From JBEKSX01 sp049516635 (GTDB taxonomy: Bacteria > Bacteroidota > Ignavibacteria > Tepidaquicellales > OLB5), in contig JBEKSX010000099.1 in the NCBI GenBank assembly GCA_049516635.1, forward strand, positions 1-10,757: a stretch of 10,757 bases of DNA. Reading direction: 5' to 3'. The notes beneath the pieces were generated by a model, which was given only the letters and a program-made list of their open reading frames with translations, did not search any database and was not told where the DNA came from. The number at the start of each line of letters is the position of its first letter. The stretch's first letter is position 1. Positions 1-5,752 of the stretch are shown one piece after another. The position numbers and the translations under genes are program-made.

Positions 1-326
1 TACTTACCCGGAGTATTGAATTCTACATCATCAAAATGGATGTAGGGCCAGTCTGACTGTACGGTGAAAGGGAAAGTATCTACCACTTTATTCGTGCCGA
101 GATCAGTGATGTTAATATCGACCGAAGTAACTCCGATGGGTTTCTGCAGCTTTACCATTACTGTAACGGGACCTACAGGAAATTTACTGGCAACCCCAAC
201 CTCCTCAGTAGTATACTTTTCACAAAAATAAAGCTTATCTCCCGGCATGAGATTCTTCAGCATTGAACAGGAAACTATAAGAGAGAACAGGATAATAAAA
301 GCTGTAAAGGTTTTGATATTTCGCAT
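1..326 (-). CDS. Small lipoprotein of unknown function (C-terminus beyond window)
   Basis: I do not recognise the family. The frame is open from the ATG at 324-326 to the left edge, giving 108 residues with the C-terminus missing. The protein begins with a short basic N-terminus (MRNIK), a hydrophobic stretch to about residue 18, and a lipobox ending in SC with the acylated cysteine at residue 20. This predicts export and lipid anchoring. The mature part is beta-rich by eye, with alternating hydrophobic residues (for example VTVMVKL, then VDINITDL), and could be an immunoglobulin-like or other beta-sandwich domain; that is inference. The start is well supported by AGGAGG four bases upstream, the clearest ribosome-binding site in the window. 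It lies 82 bp downstream of the thermonuclease on the same strand, so co-transcription is possible. No terminator is visible between them. Confidence 0.75.
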   Translation of the reverse strand, partial: MRNIKTFTAFIILFSLIVSCSMLKNLMPGDKLYFCEKYTTEEVGVASKFPVGPVTVMVKLQKPIGVTSVDINITDLGTNKVVDTFPFTVQSDWPYIHFDDVEFNTPGK

Positions 327-330
327 GATT

Positions 331-336
331 CCTCCT
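331..336 (-). promoter_or_regulatory. Strong Shine-Dalgarno for the lipoprotein at 1-326
   Basis: The plus-strand bases CCTCCT read AGGAGG on the minus strand, followed by AATC and then ATG. This fixes the lipoprotein start. It stands out because most genes in the window (feoA, the symporter, the FtsX-like gene, the propeller gene) have no Shine-Dalgarno match. Confidence 0.7.
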
Positions 337-408
337 TTTAAATAAATTTGCTTAAGTTAATGAAATGTATTTAGAAAATAAAGAATAATTTAATTTATGT
401 TTTACGAC

Positions 409-1032
409 TCAATTTTTTTGTTTTTTTGATTTTTGCTTATCTGTCTTTTTATCCTTTGTATCGAAATCATCGAATTGTTTCAAGCCGCTGACCTCACCCC
501 AGAGACCCCGCTTATTCACTCTTGCATCATTCTCGCATTTTACAAACTCGTCAAGTTTGGAGATCTTGTATTTTCTGTATGCGTAAGCATAGCCGTCTTC
601 CACTATCTTTTTATTAACGAAAGTACCGTCCTCAAGATAAACATACCTCAATAACCGCCCATAAACATCTTTATCATCGTAATTACTTTCGGGAATTAGC
701 ACAACCCGTTTACCTTCGATAAGTTTCTTTGTAAACTGGCTTGCAAGCTCTCCTAGTTTTTGGATTGTTTTTTTGTCCTGTCCGCTTCTTTCAACATCCC
801 TGTCTAATTTTGAAGATTCGTACTTTTCGGGTGTGTCAATACCGAGAAGTCTTACCCTGTCCTTGTTCTCCAGCTCGAATGTGTCCCCGTCAATAACCCG
901 TTTAACTAGAAATGTATCCTTCTGTTTTGATTCATGTTCGCTTAACTTCGGTATCACATATATCCATGCAAAATACCCGAATAGAACCAGGACTATTGCG
1001 GTGACCGCTGATTTTGCAAGAAATTTAATCAA
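409..1032 (-). CDS. Membrane-anchored thermonuclease (SNase-fold, Ca2+-dependent nuclease)
   Basis: This 207-residue protein carries a staphylococcal-nuclease domain at about residues 40-180, predicted to cleave DNA or RNA phosphodiester bonds with Ca2+. The motifs are VIDGDT (D50 matches SNase D21), RLLGIDTPE (R61, D66, T67, E69 match R35, D40, T41, E43) and YGRLLRYV (R126 matches R87), so the full catalytic set is present. Residues 5-27 form one hydrophobic helix after a basic N-terminus. This suggests a signal anchor or uncleaved signal peptide placing the nuclease outside the cytoplasmic membrane. The C-terminal tail (about 191-207) is very lysine-rich and could bind nucleic acid. The start is TTG: an in-frame TAA sits immediately upstream, and the reading frame contains no internal methionine, so no ATG start is possible. 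The role (nutrient scavenging, extracellular DNA turnover, competence) cannot be told from the sequence. Confidence 0.9.
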   Translation of the reverse strand: MIKFLAKSAVTAIVLVLFGYFAWIYVIPKLSEHESKQKDTFLVKRVIDGDTFELENKDRVRLLGIDTPEKYESSKLDRDVERSGQDKKTIQKLGELASQFTKKLIEGKRVVLIPESNYDDKDVYGRLLRYVYLEDGTFVNKKIVEDGYAYAYRKYKISKLDEFVKCENDARVNKRGLWGEVSGLKQFDDFDTKDKKTDKQKSKKQKN

Positions 1033-1283
1033 TTATCCCCATGATTTATTTATTAATTTAATCCTGGATTGGGTTTCCGCCTGACTTAAATCCGTGAAAT
1101 ATATTGCTATTAGAAACAAAAATTCACACACCCCGCTTGAGTATAATTATATCTAAATGTTTAAGTTCAATGAAGCAAATATAAAAATTAAAGACCAAAG
1201 AAAGTATAGTATATTCCCGGCATAATTGGATTGAAAGTTAATCAGAAATAAGGCATATTAGGTCGGATATATAAATATTTACT
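1033..1283. other. Divergent intergenic region between thermonuclease and feoA
   Basis: These 251 bp hold the control regions of two divergent genes, both starting with TTG. I see a ten-base palindrome TATAATTATA at 1142-1151, a possible operator for an iron-responsive regulator, though it is not a convincing match to a Fur or DtxR box. There is a second AT-only palindrome at 1272-1281 just before feoA, and a possible promoter at 1231-1259. No RNA gene or convincing small coding sequence was found. Confidence 0.5.
1231..1259 (+). promoter_or_regulatory. Possible promoter of feoAB
   Basis: TTGAAA (1231-1236) and CATATT (1254-1259) are separated by 17 bp, giving 5/6 and 4/6 matches to the sigma70-type hexamers. 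The spacing is right and the position is 24 bp before the feoA start. In Bacteroidota the main promoter consensus differs (TTTG / TAnnTTTG), and no good match to that was found here, so this is only a candidate. Confidence 0.3.
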
Positions 1284-1523
1284 TTGAATAATAACAGATC
1301 TGTAGCTGAATTGGAATGCGGTGAAACTGCCGTTATAAAATCGGTCGGCGATGATTGTCTGGATGTCGATTGTCACTGCTTAAGATTGATGGAACTGGGG
1401 TTTACTCCCGGACAGGAAGTTACAGTCATAGCAAAATCCCCCTTCAAGGACCCCCTCGCTGTATCTATCAGAGGTACAATCATAGCTTTAAGAAGCAGGG
1501 AGGCGAAATGTATAAAGATATAA
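1284..1523 (+). CDS. feoA: FeoA, ferrous iron transport accessory protein
   Basis: FeoA is a small cytoplasmic SH3-like protein that assists the FeoB ferrous-iron transporter. At 79 residues it has the usual length. The family core is clear: RLMELGFTPGQEV at about residues 34-46, then a KSPFKDPLAVSIRG stretch and the IALRSREA ending that matches the family pattern (aPfgDPi...vrG..laLR..eA). The start is TTG: an in-frame TAA lies at 1272-1274, no ATG lies between it and the conserved core, and the only later methionine is inside the core motif. There is no Shine-Dalgarno; the bases before the start are the AT-only palindrome TAAATATTTA. The gene overlaps feoB by 16 bp, so the two are translationally coupled and co-transcribed. 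Low-iron or low-oxygen control is expected from the family but is not proven here. Confidence 0.93.
   Translation: MNNNRSVAELECGETAVIKSVGDDCLDVDCHCLRLMELGFTPGQEVTVIAKSPFKDPLAVSIRGTIIALRSREAKCIKI
1498..1503 (+). promoter_or_regulatory. Shine-Dalgarno that sets the feoB start
   Basis: GGGAGG lies inside the end of feoA, four bases before the ATG at 1508-1510. It supports starting feoB here rather than at an ATG 153 bp further upstream in the same frame, which would lie wholly within feoA. Confidence 0.6.
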
Positions 1524-3589
1524 GTGAAATACATATTTCAAAAGATATATCCTGCCATACACCTCAAACTATTGATATCAAAGAATCACCATCCTCATTG
1601 CCTGTTATTGCGCTTGTAGGTCAGCCAAACTCCGGAAAGACAACACTGTTCAATGCACTAACAGGTTCAAATTTTAAAACATCTAATTACCCTGGAGCTA
1701 CGGTAGAATACTCACTGGGAATGCTGGGAAAATCGTATGATTTTCACTCGCTTATAATCGACTCCCCGGGAATTATCAGCCTGACTCCCAACTCACCTGA
1801 TGAAGATGTTACGGTTAATGCTATTTTCGATCACCCTAAATTCGGTCTCCCCGACGTGGTTGTTGTAACTGCAGATTGTACGCAGTTATCCCGCCAGTTA
1901 TATCTCGTAAAACAGGTAATTGATTCGGGATTCAAAACGGTCGTAGCACTTACAATGGGCGACCTCCTTGGAAAGAAGGGTCTTAGTATCTCATCATCAA
2001 AACTCGAGCAGATACTGAAGTGTCCGGTAATAATCGTTGACGGGAGAAAAGGCTACGGAATTGCTGAGCTTGTAAAAAATGCAAAGGCATTATATAATGC
2101 AAATTCCAGAAACGGCTATAAATCACGAATCAAAAAACCTGTATTCCCTTCAGAAGATGCCATAAGAGCTGCATATAAATATACTGAAGAAACTGAAAAG
2201 AGTGTAATTAAAAATAATCTTCCCCTACCTGATATTAATGAAATCAATCAGAAAATATTTCATTCGTTGAATCGAAAGCCGGACGAAAACTCTATCAAGC
2301 TCGATAAAGTGATCCTTCACCCTGTATGGGGCGTTCTTATTTTTATTATCTCGTTGGGTATAATATTTACTTCGATATTTTGGTTAGCCAGACCGCTGAT
2401 GGATCTTATAGATTATTGTTTCGGTTTGCTGGCAGGTGCTGTGGCAGCTCTGCTTCCGCAATCAACCTGGTATAATGATCTTATTACAAAAGGTATTATC
2501 GAAGGGGTTGGTTCAGTAATGCTCTTTGTACCGCAAATAGCAATACTATTTTTCTTTCTTGGTATATTAGAGGACACGGGATACCTGGCAAGAGCTGCGA
2601 TGATCATAGATAAGCCCTTATCGAAGGTTGGACTGAACGGCAGGTCATTTGTCCCTATGATATCGGGTTATGCATGTGCCATTCCTGCAATGATGGCTGC
2701 CAGAACGATCACGAACCGGCGTGAACGATTTCTCACAATATTTGTTATCCCGCTGATGAGCTGCAGTGCCCGCCTGCCTGTTTATGCATTGCTGCTCGCG
2801 TTCATAGTACCACCGGATAAACCGTGGATAGCGGGCATCGGGCTCGGAGCGATCTACCTGCTGAGCTTAATTTCTGGTAGCACAGTGGCCGCAGTGGTGA
2901 GCAGGTTTAAGAAGAGTAAAGAAAAATCTACTTTTATGCTCGAACTCCCAGCTTACAGAAGGCCTGTATTAAAACACATCGCAAAAAACAGTTATAACAA
3001 GACCGTTGTTTACATCAAAAAAGCCGGTCCGATAATCGTAATCATTTCTCTGCTTCTTTGGGCGTTAACATATTTCCCCGATTATGATCCTAAGATTGCC
3101 CCTGAGATAACAAAAGGCATGGGCGATAAACAGGTTTCAAGACTCATTGAATCAGAACGTCTTAATCATTCGTACGCTGCATTTATCGGGACCAAATTCC
3201 AGCCTCTGCTCTCCCCCCTCGGTTGGGACTGGCGTGTAGGAGTATCATTGATCTCAGCGTTTGCCGCCAGAGAGGTATTCGTAAGCGCAATGGCAATTAC
3301 ATTCAGCATAACTGATAATGATGAAAATAATATTCAAAACTCCCTCCTTTCATCTATGCGGAATGCAAAATTTGGTAATATGAATAAACCTCTTTTCACT
3401 GCTTCATCGGTTATAGCTCTCATCATTTATTTCATGTTCGCAATGCAATGCCTTTCTACCGTAGTAATAGGCAGAAGAGAGACAGGTTCATGGAAGATTC
3501 CCTTTCTGCAAATAGGCGTTTATACTTCATTAGCGTACATACTGGCATTTATTACTTATAACGGTTTACACCTGATAGGAATAAGTTAA
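1508..3589 (+). CDS. feoB: FeoB, ferrous iron transporter with N-terminal GTPase-like domain
   Basis: FeoB imports Fe2+ across the cytoplasmic membrane. From the ATG at 1508 it has 693 residues, somewhat shorter than the 773 of E. coli. After about 35 residues comes the G domain: G1 GQPNSGKT (38-45), G2 Thr65 in YPGATVEY, and G3 DSPG (85-88). G4 reads TMGD (149-152) where NxxD is expected, and the G5 position reads DG (178-179) where SA is usual; both are unusual. A helical linker follows to about residue 265. The membrane part has the two Gate regions, with Cys390 in GYACAIPAMMAART and Cys419 in PLMSCSARLPVYAL, the repeated AAREVFVSAM element, and a C-terminal RRETGSWK motif. Overlap with feoA makes a classic feoAB operon; no feoC is present. 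The longer open frame from 1355 is not used. Confidence 0.95.
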   Translation: MYKDISEIHISKDISCHTPQTIDIKESPSSLPVIALVGQPNSGKTTLFNALTGSNFKTSNYPGATVEYSLGMLGKSYDFHSLIIDSPGIISLTPNSPDEDVTVNAIFDHPKFGLPDVVVVTADCTQLSRQLYLVKQVIDSGFKTVVALTMGDLLGKKGLSISSSKLEQILKCPVIIVDGRKGYGIAELVKNAKALYNANSRNGYKSRIKKPVFPSEDAIRAAYKYTEETEKSVIKNNLPLPDINEINQKIFHSLNRKPDENSIKLDKVILHPVWGVLIFIISLGIIFTSIFWLARPLMDLIDYCFGLLAGAVAALLPQSTWYNDLITKGIIEGVGSVMLFVPQIAILFFFLGILEDTGYLARAAMIIDKPLSKVGLNGRSFVPMISGYACAIPAMMAARTITNRRERFLTIFVIPLMSCSARLPVYALLLAFIVPPDKPWIAGIGLGAIYLLSLISGSTVAAVVSRFKKSKEKSTFMLELPAYRRPVLKHIAKNSYNKTVVYIKKAGPIIVIISLLLWALTYFPDYDPKIAPEITKGMGDKQVSRLIESERLNHSYAAFIGTKFQPLLSPLGWDWRVGVSLISAFAAREVFVSAMAITFSITDNDENNIQNSLLSSMRNAKFGNMNKPLFTASSVIALIIYFMFAMQCLSTVVIGRRETGSWKIPFLQIGVYTSLAYILAFITYNGLHLIGIS

Positions 3590-3642
3590 TTACATTTCTT
3601 CTTAATTATTCGTATTTTAGTGAATAAGAGAATCCAAATAAT

Positions 3643-4002
3643 ATGAGATCTATATTTAAACTTATTCTTTTAGCAGGTATCACCTCAGTTTTACTCTACT
3701 ATTCATATATCCCGGAAAATAAAGCCGCTGACAGGGCGGGTTGTGAAGCATACATTTACATAGCTAATAATTCCTTATTTGAATGTACAATTTACATAGA
3801 CGGTATGGGCTATGGAAACCTGCTGGTAGGAAAGAATAAAACTTACAAAATCGAGCTATTGAACGATACACCCAAGAGGATAAAAGTGAAGGTTGAATAT
3901 TATAATCCCAATTACATAGAACCCAAATCATATTACCTGCTAACAAAAGGAAAACTTGAGTGCGGACAAACCGATTCAATGTACATAGCGCATACTGAGT
4001 AG
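3643..4002 (+). CDS. Small exported protein of unknown function downstream of feoB
   Basis: I do not recognise this 119-residue protein. It begins MRSIFK followed by a hydrophobic segment (about residues 7-21) and a polar stretch with a possible signal-peptidase site near NKAA (27-30), so it is probably exported or membrane-tethered. The rest is short beta-strand-like segments (AYIYIANNS, CTIYIDG, RIKVKVEYY), which suggests a single small beta domain. Three cysteines remain after the signal region: C34, C48 and C107. It starts 53 bp after the feoB stop on the same strand with no clear terminator between, so it may be read with feoAB. A role in iron handling is only a guess from position. The NNS...DG pattern loosely recalls the lipoprotein at 5175-5594, but the similarity is too weak to claim homology. 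Confidence 0.7.
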   Translation: MRSIFKLILLAGITSVLLYYSYIPENKAADRAGCEAYIYIANNSLFECTIYIDGMGYGNLLVGKNKTYKIELLNDTPKRIKVKVEYYNPNYIEPKSYYLLTKGKLECGQTDSMYIAHTE

Positions 4003-4087
4003 CTAAAACATAAATAATGCTCAGCTCGGTTATGAATTCAAATTACAGAGCAATTCTACATTATTAACTTCTTTTTTTCATAATTAT

Positions 4088-5170
4088 ATGAAAAAGTTTA
4101 TATTTCCCTTAGTTTTAATTTTTCTTTTACTAAGTACCTGCTTTTCCCAAACAGAAGCGGATAAGAAAAAAGCTCACAATCTCGGAAAACAAGCAATCAA
4201 GCTCGAAGAAAAAGAGGGGAAATACGATGAAGCCATCACACTGTTTAAACAAGCCCAGCAGCTTGACCCGGAAAATATTGACTATCCATATGAAATCGCG
4301 TATGCATATTATTTGAAAAAAGATTATGCCGCATCTATCGAGCAGGCAAATAATTTATTGAACCACAAAGACGTAAAAGATGAGGCTTACAGGTTACTGG
4401 GCAATTCTTACGATATGACAGGCGATCCCGATAAAGCATTAGAATCATACAATAAAGGATTAACAATTTTTCCGAATTCCGGAAAGTTATATCACGAGAT
4501 CGGCATATTATATGCAAATAAAGACAGCGCTGAACCCGCAATCGAGAACTGGGAACTCGGTATTAAAGCAGACCCGACCTTCGCATCGAATTACTATGAA
4601 CTTACAAAAGTATTTTGCAGTTCTACCGAAAGAGTTTGGGGGGTTATATATGGCGAGCTGTTCCTAAATATTGAACGGAATTCCGACCGCTGCTATGAGA
4701 TAAGCAAACTACTATATGATACCTATAAAGCAGCAATTACGATCAATGTAGATAAATCCGGAAAGAAGACGGGTCAGGTCAGTTTCAGCAAAGTGTCAAA
4801 TCTCGCTCCAACAACAAACAAGCTGCGGTTTGAAACCGCTTTTGAATTAACGATTGTGCCAGCTATCGCCTCTACCGATAAAATCTCGCTAAAAGAATTA
4901 TACTCATTAAGGAAATTCTATATAGAGTCCTGGTGGAAGTTGAAAAGAAATTTGGAGTACCCAAACATATTATTTGATTGGCAAAAAAGTTTGATAGATA
5001 GAGGATATTTCGAACAGTATAGTTATTGGATATTCAATAACGGGAATGTAAAAGAATTCGAAAAATGGGGAAAGGACAATTACGATGAGTTTAAAGAGTT
5101 CGCGGAGTGGTTCACTGCTAATCCGTTACAAATCGATAAGAATCATTATTTCGTAAGGACGCAGTACTGA
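4088..5170 (+). CDS. Exported TPR-repeat protein, conserved Bacteroidota type
   Basis: This 360-residue protein has a signal peptide (MKKFIF, hydrophobic core to residue 17) with likely cleavage after CFS, before Q21, so the mature protein is periplasmic. A lipid anchor on C18 is less likely because Thr precedes it. Tetratricopeptide repeats fill about residues 27-165, with typical units: YDEAITLFKQAQQLDP, DYAASIEQANNLL, PDKALESYNKGLTIFPNSG, then AEPAIENWELGIKADP. Next is a segment (about 166-220) with FASNYYELTKVF, VWGVIYGELFLNIERNS and EISKLLYD, which I recognise as typical of an uncharacterised Bacteroidota TPR family. The C-terminal 140 residues are rich in Trp and Tyr and have no known motif. 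TPR arrays bind proteins, so a scaffold role in the periplasm is plausible; the partner is unknown. It ends 4 bp from the end of the opposing lipoprotein gene. Confidence 0.88.
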   Translation: MKKFIFPLVLIFLLLSTCFSQTEADKKKAHNLGKQAIKLEEKEGKYDEAITLFKQAQQLDPENIDYPYEIAYAYYLKKDYAASIEQANNLLNHKDVKDEAYRLLGNSYDMTGDPDKALESYNKGLTIFPNSGKLYHEIGILYANKDSAEPAIENWELGIKADPTFASNYYELTKVFCSSTERVWGVIYGELFLNIERNSDRCYEISKLLYDTYKAAITINVDKSGKKTGQVSFSKVSNLAPTTNKLRFETAFELTIVPAIASTDKISLKELYSLRKFYIESWWKLKRNLEYPNILFDWQKSLIDRGYFEQYSYWIFNNGNVKEFEKWGKDNYDEFKEFAEWFTANPLQIDKNHYFVRTQY

Positions 5171-5174
5171 TACA

Positions 5175-5594
5175 TTATTTCATCTGCCATTCGATATTAC
5201 ATGAATCACATTTTAGCCCGATTATTTTTGGTATTGTGCCCCCCTCATCATCCGGATTGAAAAAATACATATTGCTGATATCTCCCTCGAATTGCAAAGT
5301 AAATTGTTCACCGCTCCTGAATACACTATCCTTCAGCAATCCCTTTTCTATGCTATACAAACCGTCAACAGTGTGTTTATACTTGCCATCCAGTATAAGT
5401 ACGCAGTTCTTATAATTATATTTTGAATTATTTATAAGCTTCAGTTCGAATCCTCCTTTACGTGCAAGCAGACCTCTCCAGTATCTTCCTTCGATAACAA
5501 TATCAGTCTTTTGGTTTGGCTCAAGCACCCTGAAATCGGGTTCAGAACAAGAGGAGATTAGAAATATTAATAATAAATACTTTATGTATCTCAT
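5175..5594 (-). CDS. Small lipoprotein with C-terminal CxxC, function unknown
   Basis: I do not recognise the family. From the ATG at 5592-5594 the protein has 139 residues: MRYIKY, a hydrophobic run, and a lipobox ISSC with the lipid-modified cysteine at residue 16. The open frame extends 16 codons further to a TTG at 5642, but that would put charged residues ahead of the signal peptide, so the ATG is preferred. The mature domain looks beta-rich, with a phrase LKLINNSKYNYKNCVLILDG at about 51-70. It ends with GLKCDSC (C129 and C132, a CxxC pair), which could bind a metal or form a disulfide. C64 is a further cysteine. The gene is convergent with the TPR gene, with only 4 bp between the stops. 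Its promoter must lie in the 158 bp shared with the divergent symporter gene. Confidence 0.75.
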   Translation of the reverse strand: MRYIKYLLLIFLISSCSEPDFRVLEPNQKTDIVIEGRYWRGLLARKGGFELKLINNSKYNYKNCVLILDGKYKHTVDGLYSIEKGLLKDSVFRSGEQFTLQFEGDISNMYFFNPDDEGGTIPKIIGLKCDSCNIEWQMK

Positions 5595-5669
5595 ATACAA
5601 TTCAGTTAAATATAATGTTTCAATTCGTTTGATTTCATTCAAAAAAATGATTTTCGTGATCCTTTCAAA

Positions 5670-5700
5670 TTGTAAATTTAAAACTAATTGGCTATTTTTG
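5670..5700 (+). promoter_or_regulatory. Bacteroidota-type promoter before the symporter
   Basis: TATTTTTG at 5693-5700 fits the Bacteroidota -7 consensus TAnnTTTG exactly. A TTG at 5670-5672 lies 20 bp upstream, where the -33 TTG/TTTG element is expected. The predicted transcript would have a leader of about 45 bases before the ATG at 5753. The match and spacing are good, but short AT-rich motifs arise by chance in this kind of DNA. Confidence 0.45.
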
Positions 5701-5752
5701 TGAATTAATCAATATTAAATAATATTATCACCCCGAAAATTATAAATTACCT

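Noticed and set aside
1030..1042. A frameshift at the GGGG run hiding an ATG start of the thermonuclease
   Set aside because: Removing one base from the run puts the ATG directly into an in-frame TAA, so a sequencing error there does not give a better start.
1142..1151. TATAATTATA as a Fur or DtxR operator
   Set aside because: The core is palindromic, but the flanks do not extend the match to either consensus; it was kept only as a mention in the spacer entry.
1157..1225. A 22-codon open frame with ATG in the thermonuclease-feoA spacer
   Set aside because: It is short, AT-driven in composition, and has no ribosome-binding site or recognisable product.
1355..1507. A 51-codon upstream extension of the feoB frame
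   Set aside because: It lies wholly inside feoA, has no family similarity, and a good Shine-Dalgarno directs the start to 1508.
5595..5642. TTG start 16 codons upstream for the minus-strand lipoprotein
   Set aside because: It would place charged, non-signal residues before a complete lipoprotein signal peptide that begins at the ATG at 5594.
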